64,000 nt of DNA from Pseudomonas azerbaijanoccidentalis (GCF_019145495.1 NZ_JAHSTU010000011.1:174490-238489); one strand, 5' to 3'; counted from the stretch's first letter, positions 36,312-44,634 are shown. Notes: generated by a model from the letters alone, not told the origin. Made by a program: numbers and translations.

Positions 36312-37718
36312 ATGTCAGTCGCTACCAGCCTTATCGAAGATCAGCCGGCCCGGGTCGCCCCGACCGAGACGCTGTATCAGTTCAATGAATCGCCGTTGCT
36401 GGCCCGTCAGAGCCAGCAGGAGTCCAACGCCCGTAGCTACCCTCGACGCATTCCCCTGGCACTGAAACGCGCCAAGGGCATCCATGTCGAAGACGTCGAA
36501 GGTCGCACGTTCATCGATTGCCTGGCCGGCGCCGGCACCCTGGCGTTGGGGCATAACCATCCGGTGGTGATCGAGGCCATTCAGCAAGTGCTGGCTGACG
36601 AGTTGCCCTTGCACACCCTGGACCTGACCACGCCGGTCAAGGACCAGTTTGTTCAAGACCTGTTCGGGCTGTTGCCTCCCGAGCTGGCGGCCGAAGCGAA
36701 GATCCAGTTCTGCGGCCCGACCGGCACCGACGCCGTGGAAGCTGCGCTGAAACTGGTCCGTACGGCCACCGGTCGCAGCACCGTGCTGTCGTTCCAGGGC
36801 GGTTACCACGGCATGAGCCAGGGGGCGCTGAGCCTGATGGGCAGCCTGGGGCCGAAAAAACCCTTGGGCGCCTTGCTTAGCAATGGCGTTCAGTTCATGC
36901 CGTACCCGTACGAATACCGTTGCCCGTTCGGGCTGGGCGGTGCGCAGGGGATCAAGGCCAACCTCAATTACCTCGAAACCCTGTTGAATGATCCGGAGGC
37001 CGGCGTGCAATTGCCGGCCGCCGTGATCGTCGAAGTGGTGCAGGGCGAGGGCGGGGTGATCCCGGCTGATCTGGACTGGTTGCGCGGTTTGCGCCGGATT
37101 ACCGAAAAGGCTGGCGTGGCGCTGATCGTCGACGAGATCCAGAGCGGTTTTGCCCGCACCGGCAAGATGTTTGCCTTCGAGCATGCCGGAATCATTCCAG
37201 ACGTGGTGGTGATGTCCAAGGCCATCGGCGGTAGCCTGCCACTGGCGGTGGTGGTCTACCGCGATTGGCTCGACACCTGGCTGCCGGGCGCCCATGCCGG
37301 CACGTTCCGTGGCAATCAGATGGCCATGGCTGCGGGTTCTGCGGTGATGCGTTATCTGGTCGAGCACAAGGTGTGCGAACACGCTGCCGCCATGGGCGAG
37401 CGCTTGAGCGAACACTTGCGCATCTTGCAGCGCGACTTTCCGCAGCTGGGCGACATTCGCGGTCGTGGCTTGATGCTCGGTGTCGAACTGGTGGACCCAG
37501 CGGGTGCGCTGGACGCACTGGGCCATCCGCCGGCCTTTGCGCGTTTGGCGCCGCTGGTGCAGCGCGAATGCCTCAAGCGTGGCTTGATCCTGGAACTGGG
37601 TGGCCGCCACGGCGCGGTGGTGCGCTTCCTGCCGCCACTGGTGATCACCGCCGCAGAAATCGACCGCGTCGCCGAGATTTTCGGCCGGGCGTTGGCCGCT
37701 GCATCCACCGGGCTTTAA
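36312..37718 (+). CDS. pvdH: L-2,4-diaminobutyrate:2-oxoglutarate aminotransferase PvdH
   Basis: A 468-residue class III aminotransferase that converts aspartate semialdehyde and glutamate to 2,4-diaminobutyrate, the third residue loaded by PvdL. Visible are the PLP-binding Lys303 in VVMSKAIGGSLPLAVV, the cofactor Asp in LIVDEIQSGFARTGK, GPTGTDAVEAALKLVRTATG and the substrate loop around FQGGYHGMSQGALSLMG. The ATG at 36312 is chosen because the in-frame ATG at 36270 lies inside the PvdS promoter. Confidence 0.94.
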   Translation: MSVATSLIEDQPARVAPTETLYQFNESPLLARQSQQESNARSYPRRIPLALKRAKGIHVEDVEGRTFIDCLAGAGTLALGHNHPVVIEAIQQVLADELPLHTLDLTTPVKDQFVQDLFGLLPPELAAEAKIQFCGPTGTDAVEAALKLVRTATGRSTVLSFQGGYHGMSQGALSLMGSLGPKKPLGALLSNGVQFMPYPYEYRCPFGLGGAQGIKANLNYLETLLNDPEAGVQLPAAVIVEVVQGEGGVIPADLDWLRGLRRITEKAGVALIVDEIQSGFARTGKMFAFEHAGIIPDVVVMSKAIGGSLPLAVVVYRDWLDTWLPGAHAGTFRGNQMAMAAGSAVMRYLVEHKVCEHAAAMGERLSEHLRILQRDFPQLGDIRGRGLMLGVELVDPAGALDALGHPPAFARLAPLVQRECLKRGLILELGGRHGAVVRFLPPLVITAAEIDRVAEIFGRALAAASTGL

Positions 37719-37739
37719 ATTTTTCGGGCGCCGGAACGT
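37715..37739 (+). promoter_or_regulatory. PvdS-dependent promoter of mbtH overlapping the pvdH stop codon
   Basis: TTAAAT at 37715-37720, 16 bases, CGT at 37737-37739. The TAA of the box is also the pvdH stop. mbtH can therefore be transcribed separately from pvdH. Confidence 0.85.
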
Positions 37740-37753
37740 TCCTTCTACATAGC

Positions 37754-37774
37754 GGCTGCACGCAGCGTGCAGCC
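37754..37774 (+). other. Hairpin at the 5' end of the mbtH transcript
   Basis: GGCTGCAC and GTGCAGCC form an 8-bp perfect stem around a 5-base loop. It lies just downstream of where transcription from the 37715 promoter should start, and 14 bases before the GGAG ribosome site. There is no T-run, so it is not a terminator; it may stabilise the mRNA. Confidence 0.6.
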
Positions 37775-37799
37775 CTCCCTACCGTGATGGAGAAACAGC

Positions 37800-38024
37800 A
37801 TGACATCAGTATTCGACCGCGAGGACATCCTCTTTCAGGTCGTGGTCAACCACGAAGAGCAATACTCGATCTGGCCTGACTACAAGGCCGTGCCGGAAGG
37901 TTGGCGCACCGTGGGCAAAAGCGGGCTGAAAAAGGAATGCCTGGCGTACATCGAGGAAACCTGGACGGACATGCGTCCGCTGAGCTTGCGCCAGAAGATG
38001 GATGAGCAGGCCGTCGCTCACTAA
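37800..38024 (+). CDS. MbtH-like NRPS accessory protein
   Basis: A 74-residue protein of the MbtH family, which binds adenylation domains and keeps them active. The signature NHEEQYSIWPDYKAVPEGW, the following TVGKSG and the C-terminal EETWTDMRPLSLR are all present. GGAG precedes the ATG. It should serve PvdL and the peptide-chain pyoverdine synthetases encoded elsewhere. It has its own PvdS promoter and terminator. Confidence 0.95.
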   Translation: MTSVFDREDILFQVVVNHEEQYSIWPDYKAVPEGWRTVGKSGLKKECLAYIEETWTDMRPLSLRQKMDEQAVAH

Positions 38025-38034
38025 GCATGTGAGC

Positions 38035-38076
38035 AAAAAAAGCCCGCTGGACTGGTGACGGTCAGCGGGTTTTTTG
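38035..38076. terminator. Rho-independent terminator after mbtH
   Basis: AAAAAAAGCCCGCTG and CAGCGGGTTTTTTT form a strong stem with a loop of about 14 bases. A- and T-runs on both sides make it usable in both directions. Confidence 0.9.
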
Positions 38077-38094
38077 TGGCTGGTCAGCGAAGAT

Positions 38095-38277
38095 CCCTGT
38101 AGGAGCTGTCGAGTGCAACGAGGCTGCGATCTTTTGATTTGTTCTTGGAAGCAAGATCAAAAGATCGTCCGAACGCGGCCCGAGCCTTCGGCACCTCCTA
38201 CATTGAAGCGTGATACATCCGTGGATTCAGATCAGCGTCAGACCGTTATCGCCAGCAGGCTGGTTCCCACAGGGGCC
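38095..38277. repeat. REP cluster between mbtH and fpvF
   Basis: A TGTAGGAGCTGTCGAGTGCA arm with GCGATCTTTTG (38098-38138) faces a long inverted arm AAGATCGTCCGAACGCGGCC ending CTCCTACA (to 38203). A separate ATCGCCAGCAGGCTGGTTCC unit of the other family lies at 38249-38275. The 250-bp gap between the convergent genes contains no ORF. Confidence 0.82.
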
Positions 38278-38282
38278 TGAGG

Positions 38283-39182
38283 TCAACCACTCAACCCCTT
38301 GATCACCAAATCCACATCCCCCTCCAGTTCGGCCACTGGATCAGCTGCGTCGACACTCAACACCACCAATCGACTCCCGGCTTCGCTGATAACCGCTTTA
38401 AGCGCGTCCGAAGGCTGGCGATGGTGCAACACCACTGCCACGTCATTATCTTTCAGCGTCGCAGCCAATGCCTTTAGCGCCTCAGGCGTCCACTCGGCAT
38501 CCGGCCTTGCATCCTGACCAACCAGCTCAAGATTCAGACCGCCAATCAGATAGCCGAAGTGATCGCTCAGGCTCATCACGCTGAGGTTATCGGCGGCTGC
38601 CAGGCGTGCCTCGCTGTCAGCACTGAGCTTGAGCAAACGCTGTTTCAGCGCCGCCAGGTTGGCCTCGATCGCAGGCTTGGCGTTAGGCGCCAGACGCACC
38701 AGATCCGCCGCCATCACGTCCGCCATGCGTCCCATGTTATTGCTCGCCAGCCACGGCTGGCTGTTCAACCCCTCGACCTTGTTGTCGGGCTGCACGGCGA
38801 TGCCAGGCAGCGCGCCGTCCACCGGGCGGGCGGCGTCGACTTCGACGATGCGGATGTTGCTGCGTCGGGAAATCGGGTACAGCGGATCATCCGCCCACAA
38901 CGAACGCAGACCAATCACCGCGTCGGCATCGGTCGCCAGTTTGGCCAGTGCCGGAGCGCCACGGCCGGTGAAGTAAGCGGTCTGCCGGCTGCCGGGTAGG
39001 TTGTCGGGTGCGGCGCGCTCGAGTTTGACATCGGTACCTTTGAGCAGGACTTCGCCCAAACCGTAGGTGATCGGCAACGAGGCCAGCACGCGTAGCGGTT
39101 TGCCGTTGTCGGCGGCGAAGGACGTTGTGGCCAGCCCGCAAAGGGCGACCGCGAGGGTCAATTGGCGTAGAGAAAAAGTCAT
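38283..39182 (-). CDS. fpvF: Periplasmic metal-binding protein FpvF
   Basis: A 299-residue cluster-A-I (ZnuA-like) binding protein with signal peptide ending TTSFAADN. It belongs to the FpvCDEF system that acts after ferripyoverdine enters the periplasm. Compared with FpvC it is poor in the histidine ligands usual for zinc proteins, though DHFGYLIGG and VVLHHRQPSD remain. Its ATG directly follows the fpvE stop (TAAATG). It is last in the operon, as PA2410 is in P. aeruginosa. It probably binds a pyoverdine-FpvC complex rather than free zinc. Confidence 0.85.
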   Translation of the reverse strand: MTFSLRQLTLAVALCGLATTSFAADNGKPLRVLASLPITYGLGEVLLKGTDVKLERAAPDNLPGSRQTAYFTGRGAPALAKLATDADAVIGLRSLWADDPLYPISRRSNIRIVEVDAARPVDGALPGIAVQPDNKVEGLNSQPWLASNNMGRMADVMAADLVRLAPNAKPAIEANLAALKQRLLKLSADSEARLAAADNLSVMSLSDHFGYLIGGLNLELVGQDARPDAEWTPEALKALAATLKDNDVAVVLHHRQPSDALKAVISEAGSRLVVLSVDAADPVAELEGDVDLVIKGLSG

Positions 39183-40082
39183 TTATCCAAGGTTCCCTTT
39201 CAGGCTGGGGACAACGCCGCGCGCGATGGCGGCCAGGGCGAAGGCGATACCGGCCACCAGAATGATCGCGGCACCGGACGGGATCGGCAGGTCGAAGACG
39301 ATCGGCGCGAGAATCCCGCACAGCGTGCTGACCGTGGCGATCAGCACCGAGCACCAGAAAAAGCCCTTCAACGATTGACTGAGCAAGCGTGCCGCCGCAG
39401 CCGGGATCACCAGCAGCGCACCGACCAGGATCGCGCCGATGACTTTCACCGCGGCAACGGTAATCAGCGTCACCAGAATCACGAACAGGTAATCCAGCGA
39501 CTTCACGGCCACGCCGCGTACTGCCGCCAGTTGTGGGTTGAAACTGGCAAGCATGATGCGGTTGTACAACGGCAGGGCCAGGGCCATCACCAGCGAACCG
39601 ACGATGGCCAGCACCAGCAGGTCATTGCCGTTGACGGTCAGTACTGAACCGAACAGCACGTTTTCCAGAATGTGCACGTTGATCTTGCCCGCCAGAATCA
39701 GCAGCAGACTCGCGCCCAGCGCCAGCGACACCGAGAGGAACACGCCGATCAAGGTGTCCGGCGCCAGGCCAGTACGGTTACGCAGGTAGTTGAGCAGGAT
39801 GCCGAACAGCAGGCAGTAACCGAACAGACTGCCGTAAGGCCCGGTGTAGGGTTCGCCGAGCAGGATGCCGATGGCGACGCCGGTCAGCGCCGCGTGGCCC
39901 ACCGCTTCGGAGAAAAACGCAAAGCGCTTGACCACCACCAACGTGCCCAGACCGCCCAGCACCGGGCCGATCAACAAACCGGCGAGCAGCGCGTTGACCA
40001 CAAAACCATAGGCCAGCGCTTCAGGCAGGTACCCGGACGAGGCCCAGCCTTGGACCATCAAACGAAAGGCTTCGTAACTCAT
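39183..40082 (-). CDS. fpvE: ABC-3 type permease FpvE
   Basis: A 299-residue inner-membrane permease of the metal ABC-3 family, with eight or more hydrophobic segments and the family stretches GLGTLVVVKRFAFFSEAVGH and LVGALLVIPAAAARLLSQSL. It pairs with the ATPase FpvD to take up iron freed from pyoverdine. The ATG at 40082 shares its A with the fpvD TGA; upstream codons to 40235 lie inside fpvD and are rejected. Confidence 0.88.
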   Translation of the reverse strand: MSYEAFRLMVQGWASSGYLPEALAYGFVVNALLAGLLIGPVLGGLGTLVVVKRFAFFSEAVGHAALTGVAIGILLGEPYTGPYGSLFGYCLLFGILLNYLRNRTGLAPDTLIGVFLSVSLALGASLLLILAGKINVHILENVLFGSVLTVNGNDLLVLAIVGSLVMALALPLYNRIMLASFNPQLAAVRGVAVKSLDYLFVILVTLITVAAVKVIGAILVGALLVIPAAAARLLSQSLKGFFWCSVLIATVSTLCGILAPIVFDLPIPSGAAIILVAGIAFALAAIARGVVPSLKGNLG

Positions 40083-40930
40083 CAGGCAGCGCTCCGTGGA
40101 TGGGTCGAAAACAGGGTCAGCAGACGATCCGGCGTCAGCGCCAGTTTCGGCGTGGCGTCGAACAGCACCCGGCGATTGAGGCCGGTGACGTGATCGGCCA
40201 GTCTCCCGACGGCTTCCAGATCGTGCTCGATCCACAACACCGTGATGCCCGCCGCGCGCCAGTCGCCGAGCAAGCGCTCGAACACCTGAATCCCGGCTTC
40301 ATCCAGCGCCGACATCGGTTCGTCTAACACCAGCAATTGCGGCGCCGGAATCAACCCTTGGGCCAACAACACGCGCTGACGCTCGCCCCCGGACAGCGCG
40401 CCCATGCGCCGCTTGCGTTTGTCCTGCATGCCGACCCGCTCCAGGGCCTCGCCAATCGCTGCCGCATAGTGCTTGCTCAAGCCGAGAAATGCCGGACGTC
40501 GCTGGCACATGGCGGCCATGAAATCGTCGACGGTCATTGGTAAACCACGGTCGAATTCCAGGGCTTGCGGCACGTAGCCGATCGTCCCCGGTTCGCCCGG
40601 CCATTGCAGGCTCAGGCGGCCCTGATGCGGCATTTGCCCCAGCAAGGTCTTGATCAGCGAACTCTTGCCGCCACCGTTGGGGCCGACCAGTGCATGCACG
40701 CTGCCGGGTTGAACCTGAAAGGTGACCTTGTCGAGGATTGTCGTGCGACCCAGCGTCAGGCTGACCTCCGAAAAATCCAGGGTCGGCCCCGCACCCTGTA
40801 GGAGAGAGCCTGCTCGCGATTGCGTTTTGTCATTAAATGATGATGCCGACTGACCGGACGCCTTCGCCAGCAGGCTGGCTCCCACAGGGTGTTCGGCGTC
40901 TTGGGCGATGAGCGTTTCTTTCGAGGTCAT
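40082..40930 (-). CDS. fpvD: ABC transporter ATPase FpvD with a REP-encoded N-terminal extension
   Basis: A 282-residue ZnuC-like ATPase: Walker A GPNGGGKSSL, signature ALSGGERQRVLLAQ, Walker B LLVLDEPMSALDE and H-loop WIEHDLEAV. It drives the FpvE permease. The start at 40930 overlaps the fpvC stop as ATGA, so it is well supported. Residues 14-46 are translated from a REP doublet (GASLLAKASG and RAGSLLQGAG), while the ABC domain begins only near residue 49 (PTLDFSEVSLTL). The extension is unlikely to be functional but is apparently tolerated. A zinc transporter reading is less likely in this operon. Confidence 0.88.
   Translation of the reverse strand: MTSKETLIAQDAEHPVGASLLAKASGQSASSFNDKTQSRAGSLLQGAGPTLDFSEVSLTLGRTTILDKVTFQVQPGSVHALVGPNGGGKSSLIKTLLGQMPHQGRLSLQWPGEPGTIGYVPQALEFDRGLPMTVDDFMAAMCQRRPAFLGLSKHYAAAIGEALERVGMQDKRKRRMGALSGGERQRVLLAQGLIPAPQLLVLDEPMSALDEAGIQVFERLLGDWRAAGITVLWIEHDLEAVGRLADHVTGLNRRVLFDATPKLALTPDRLLTLFSTHPRSAA
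40793..40890. repeat. REP doublet inside the fpvD reading frame
   Basis: ACCCTGTAGGAGAGAGCCTG at 40793 and the inverted CAGGCTGGCTCCCACAGGGT ending at 40890 are paired REP arms. They keep the reading frame open through fpvD codons 14-46. Confidence 0.88.
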
Positions 40931-41853
40931 TTACCCGACTCCTGAATCGCCCGCACCACGGTGTTGAGGTTGCCGGTCATTTCCTTTTCGTACTTGTCGG
41001 CGGTGTATTCGCCGTAGGAAATGTGCGACAGCGGATACAGCTTCACCCCGGATTCACGCTGGATGGTGTCGACGTACGTGGACGGGAAATCCATCTCCGA
41101 GAAGATCACTTTCACGTCCAGTTCACGCAGTTGGTCGATGGTCTTTTTCAACTGGCTCGGGCTCGGTTCAATGCCATGGGCCGGTTCGACCACGGCGGTC
41201 ACTTCCAGGCCGAATTCGCGCAGCAGGTAATCGTAAGCGGCGTGGACCGTGGCCACCCGCAGTTCGGCATTGGGTGCCTGGGTCAGTTTGGCCAGGGCGT
41301 CGGCGCGCATCTTGCGCAGGCGTTTGCCGTAGGCGCGGGCATTATCGGTGTAGGTCTTGGCGTTGGTCGGGTCGAGCTTGCCCAGCTCCCGGGCAATGTT
41401 GTTGACCTGGGCAATCGATGCGCTGATCGACAGGAAGGTGTGCGGGTTCACCACTTTGCCGGCGCCGCGTGCGGCAACACCGGTGGCGGCCAGCAACGGT
41501 ACGTTTTCGTTGGCTTCGATCACTGGCACATTCGGGGTTTCGCTGGCGGCGATCATGCGGTCGGCAAAGTCATCATGGCCCACGCCGTTGAGCACGATCA
41601 CGTCGAGCCCGCTGATGCGCTTGATGTCTTCGGCCCGAGGCTCGTAGGCGTGAGGGTTGAAGCCTGCCGGAATCAGCGGCACCACCTCGGCCTTGTCGCC
41701 GACGATGTTGGCCACATAGCTGTAATACGGGTGCAGGGTGATGCCGATGCGCAGGCGCTTGGCCTCGTCGGCGCTGGCCAGGGGAGTCAGCAGGCAGGCC
41801 AGCAGGCCGACCAGTGTCAGGCGCAGAACAGAACGTAGAGATGAAATTGGCAT
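40927..41853 (-). CDS. fpvC: Periplasmic metal/pyoverdine-binding protein FpvC
   Basis: A 308-residue ZnuA/TroA-type binding protein with signal peptide (LVGLLACLLTPLASADEA). Metal ligands typical of the fold are visible: His in LHPYYSYV, GFNPHAYEP, VVNPHTFLS and HAAYDYLLREFGLEV, and Asp/Glu in FSEMDFPSTY. FpvC of P. aeruginosa chelates iron during release from pyoverdine and works with FpvF. It follows fpvK by 35 bases. Confidence 0.87.
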   Translation of the reverse strand: MPISSLRSVLRLTLVGLLACLLTPLASADEAKRLRIGITLHPYYSYVANIVGDKAEVVPLIPAGFNPHAYEPRAEDIKRISGLDVIVLNGVGHDDFADRMIAASETPNVPVIEANENVPLLAATGVAARGAGKVVNPHTFLSISASIAQVNNIARELGKLDPTNAKTYTDNARAYGKRLRKMRADALAKLTQAPNAELRVATVHAAYDYLLREFGLEVTAVVEPAHGIEPSPSQLKKTIDQLRELDVKVIFSEMDFPSTYVDTIQRESGVKLYPLSHISYGEYTADKYEKEMTGNLNTVVRAIQESGK

Positions 41854-41888
41854 GGGAAAGCGGTCTTCTCTCGGGTGAAGGCGAGGGT

Positions 41889-42461
41889 TCAGTGCCGGTG
41901 CTGGCGGGTTACGCCGGCATCGAATTGCGCGACGATCTGCTGCCAGCCGGCGCTTTCGAGCGCGGCGTCGCTGAGGTCGGCAGGGGCCTTGAGATCGGTG
42001 GCGCGGTTGAGCCAGATGTCCGGGGCATCATCTTCGGCGGTCAAACGCATCAGGAACGAGCCGGCCACGCTGGCGGTCTGGCTCTGGCCGAAGTAAGCCT
42101 TGGCGTCGAGCAATTGCCAGGCATGGCCGCCACGGCTGACGGAGCTGGCGTCCTGGGCGAACGGCGCAAAACCCTCATCGGCGAGGGTTTCAGGTGTCGG
42201 CAGGGTTTGCTGTTCCTGGCGCAGCAAGTGAATTTCGTCCAGCGTTACGCGCAGATCGGCGTAGATGCCTTGCTCGGAAGCGCTGAGGTCGCGGCGGGCG
42301 TCCAGTTGATGAGTGTTGACGCTGCTCACTTCCTGAGACTCGCCGCGCCACGCGACCACCGAACCGGCCACCGCCAGAATGATCAGGCACAACAGCAACA
42401 CGTAGAGGGTTTCATGACCGGCACCGGCCGGGCGGACGACTTGCGTGGTTGGCGTGCTCAT
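41889..42461 (-). CDS. fpvK: FpvK, inner-membrane protein of the iron-release system
   Basis: A 190-residue protein with one membrane segment at about residues 17-38 (ETLYVLLLCLIILAVAGSVV) and a periplasmic domain without cysteines that I recognise by position only. It is the fourth gene of fpvGHJK, whose products support reduction of ferripyoverdine. The start at 42461 overlaps the fpvJ stop as ATGA; 80 upstream in-frame codons lie in fpvJ and are rejected. Confidence 0.78.
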   Translation of the reverse strand: MSTPTTQVVRPAGAGHETLYVLLLCLIILAVAGSVVAWRGESQEVSSVNTHQLDARRDLSASEQGIYADLRVTLDEIHLLRQEQQTLPTPETLADEGFAPFAQDASSVSRGGHAWQLLDAKAYFGQSQTASVAGSFLMRLTAEDDAPDIWLNRATDLKAPADLSDAALESAGWQQIVAQFDAGVTRQHRH

Positions 42462-42787
42462 GGAGTTTCGATGTCCGCTTGGTCGATTTCGACCACGTGG
42501 CCAGGGCCTGCGTCGAACAACACATAAAACTCGGCGCCGGGCTTCTTGAAGGTCAGGGTCGAGTCGGCACCGAGCTTGCCCGGCACCAGAATGGTTTCGT
42601 CGTAGCCGATCACATCCAGGGTCACTCCCGGTGCGCCGCTGCCGTCGGAGAAACCGCCCGTGCACTTGATCTGCTCGGCGTCGATCGCCTTGCATTCGCA
42701 CATCGGGTTGTGGGCCAGGGCGCTGGTGCTGAAACCGGCGCCGAGCAATAGCAATGCGGCGCTGAGAGGGCGGATAACGTTGATCAT
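42458..42787 (-). CDS. fpvJ: FpvJ, small exported protein of the iron-release system
   Basis: A 109-residue periplasmic protein. The signal peptide ends at STSALA and the mature part begins HNPMCECKAIDAEQIKC, with three cysteines and a His that could bind a metal or a redox partner. The rest is beta-rich. FpvJ of P. aeruginosa interacts with the FpvC/FpvF side of the system. It is coupled by ATGA overlaps to fpvH and fpvK. Confidence 0.8.
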   Translation of the reverse strand: MINVIRPLSAALLLLGAGFSTSALAHNPMCECKAIDAEQIKCTGGFSDGSGAPGVTLDVIGYDETILVPGKLGADSTLTFKKPGAEFYVLFDAGPGHVVEIDQADIETP

Positions 42788-43326
42788 GGTTTGCCTCCTT
42801 GAGTGCTCAGCCAGGCGAGAGTGGCGGGGGAGGCCTGGCTCAGAGGAATGGATGCCTGATGCATGGAGCCGTCCCAGCCTTCCATGGTGATCCACAGTTC
42901 GGCGTCGGCTTTGGTTTTTTCCGGGATCGGCAACATGGCGCCCATGCGGTACGGCGTGCCGAAGAAAATCACCCCGGCGGCGCGCAGGCTGCGGGGTTTA
43001 CCGATGCGCAGGTAAGTCGCCTTGACCTGCTCGCGACAGCTGTCGCACAGCGCGGCGTTGAAGCTTTTCATGTGGCCGGCCGGGCCATCGGGGCGGGGGG
43101 CTTCATTGCGCAGCTCGGCCAGACGCAGGCTCCACGGGCCGACCTGGACTTCACCGATTTCCCGCTCACCGAGGCCCGTGTCGCCACGGAACAGCGCGGC
43201 GTCGGCGAAATACTTGGGCATGAAGCCCAGCGGCACCAGCAACAGCAGAACGTTGATGTGGAAACGCCACTTGTGCCAGAAACGGCTCAGTTTTGACGCG
43301 GGTTTTTCTGCAGTGAACAGGCTCAT
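42784..43326 (-). CDS. fpvH: FpvH, inner-membrane protein of the iron-release system
   Basis: A 180-residue protein with one membrane segment near residues 22-40 (INVLLLLVPLGFMPKYF) and a periplasmic domain carrying a CxxC pair (Cys94, Cys97 in ALCDSCREQ). In P. aeruginosa FpvH supports the FpvG reductase. The pair suggests thiol redox or metal coordination, but that is inference. Both neighbours overlap by four bases (ATGA), so the block is tightly coupled. Confidence 0.8.
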   Translation of the reverse strand: MSLFTAEKPASKLSRFWHKWRFHINVLLLLVPLGFMPKYFADAALFRGDTGLGEREIGEVQVGPWSLRLAELRNEAPRPDGPAGHMKSFNAALCDSCREQVKATYLRIGKPRSLRAAGVIFFGTPYRMGAMLPIPEKTKADAELWITMEGWDGSMHQASIPLSQASPATLAWLSTQGGKP

Positions 43327-44522
43327 TGGCTGACCTCCGTGCTTTCACGGCTGCCAGCCGCAACTGCCTCGTTGCGTGGGCGTTTGTTGTTGCGCTTGAG
43401 CGCATTGGCCGTGGCCAGGGCGGTGCGCTTGGTCCAGATCAGCAGGCCGCTGAGTACCATCATGCTCAGCAGCAGGCCGAAGAAGAACCAGATCAGCTTG
43501 ATCCAGAGACCGCCGAAATCACCGGTGTGCAACGGGCGCATGGACTCGGTCACGAACTCCAGGCCCGAGCGGTCCGACAGCAGGCGGGTGGCGGCGACAT
43601 CACCGGTGTACGGGTTGATATCGGCGGTCTGGAACATCAGCGGATACCAGCTGCGCCCCCCCACCGACAGGTAGCTGTAGGCGTTGGCCGGCATGCTGAC
43701 AAAACTTTCGTCAAGACCGGGGATACGCTCCTTGGCCTGGCGGATCGCCGCTTCGAGGCTGATCATCGGCGCCGCCGAACCATCGGCGGTGAGCGGCACG
43801 TTTTCACGGGGTACCACCGCCGCCACCGGCGCGGTGGAGATGGAAATCTGGTTATCGAACATGAACGCTTCGATCAAAAACCAGGTGCTGGTGACGGAAA
43901 TCACCGCGATGAACCAGATCGACCAGATACCGCTCAGACGGTGGAAATCGCCCCAGAAAATCCGAGCACCGTGACGAATGCGCAGGGTCGGGCGCAAAAA
44001 GCCTTTCCAGAAGCGCTTGTACACCACCAGCCCGGTGATCAACGAAGCCAGCAGCGGCAGGCTGAGGAACGACACCAGGTACCAGCCCCAGCTGTAGCCA
44101 TTGGTGAACGGCACCAGCCACCAGCCATGCAGCGCGCGGGTGAATGCCTGGAAGTTGAATTGCGGAGCGGGGCCTTGAATGGCGCCGGTGTACGGGTTGA
44201 CGTAAACCGTCAACGCACGTCCGTCGGGATAGGTGACACTGACGTCCAGCGCAAAGTGCGATTCATCGGGGCGGCTGATGCTGTCGATGATGAGGTCGGG
44301 CTCAGCCTTTTTGATCGCGCTGACGACTTGGTCGTAATTGAGCCGCGGCGCATCGTCGGAAGGCTGGCTGGCGCGCATTTGCGGGTTGGCCAGCCAGACG
44401 ATTTCCTGGCTCACCACGGCCAGTGTGCCGGTGACGCAGACGATCAGGACAAAAAACCAGATCGGCAGCGCCAGCCAGCTATGGACCAGAAACCAAAGTT
44501 TTGAACGGGATTTCTTCGACAT
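43323..44522 (-). CDS. fpvG: PepSY-type inner-membrane iron reductase FpvG
   Basis: A 399-residue PepSY-associated membrane protein with four hydrophobic helices (first LWFLVHSWLALPIWFFVLIV; last near LIWFFFGLLLSMMVLSGLLI) and two periplasmic PepSY-like regions containing NPYTGAIQG and INPYTGDVA. Histidines in the helices (LVHSWLA, ALHGWWL, DFHRLSG, PLHTGDF) could ligate haem. FpvG reduces pyoverdine-bound Fe(III) in the periplasm so iron is released and the siderophore recycled. It is first in the operon. The ATG at 44522 precedes SKKSRSK; 35 upstream in-frame codons contain the putative PvdS promoter and are rejected. Confidence 0.9.
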   Translation of the reverse strand: MSKKSRSKLWFLVHSWLALPIWFFVLIVCVTGTLAVVSQEIVWLANPQMRASQPSDDAPRLNYDQVVSAIKKAEPDLIIDSISRPDESHFALDVSVTYPDGRALTVYVNPYTGAIQGPAPQFNFQAFTRALHGWWLVPFTNGYSWGWYLVSFLSLPLLASLITGLVVYKRFWKGFLRPTLRIRHGARIFWGDFHRLSGIWSIWFIAVISVTSTWFLIEAFMFDNQISISTAPVAAVVPRENVPLTADGSAAPMISLEAAIRQAKERIPGLDESFVSMPANAYSYLSVGGRSWYPLMFQTADINPYTGDVAATRLLSDRSGLEFVTESMRPLHTGDFGGLWIKLIWFFFGLLLSMMVLSGLLIWTKRTALATANALKRNNKRPRNEAVAAGSRESTEVSQ

Positions 44523-44610
44523 GATTAGGGCGTCTTGTATCGATGAAAGGCCTCTACTACGGGCTTCGCAGCGATGAGGTCCATGAAAGGCCCGGTCGTG
44601 GCTTTTGCCT

Positions 44611-44634
44611 ACGCGACAGGACTGCATCTATATA
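44611..44634 (-). promoter_or_regulatory. Variant PvdS box upstream of fpvGHJKCDEF
   Basis: On the minus strand TATAT, exactly 16 bases, then CGT (44634 to 44611). One base differs from TAAAT. It lies about 90 bp before fpvG, an operon expected to be iron-regulated. Confidence 0.55.

Noticed and set aside
40082..41853. Reading fpvC-fpvD-fpvE-fpvF as a zinc uptake (znu) operon
   Set aside because: The families are the same, but the coupled fpvGHJK genes upstream and the pyoverdine genes next door match the fpvGHJKCDEF order, so iron release from pyoverdine is the better call.
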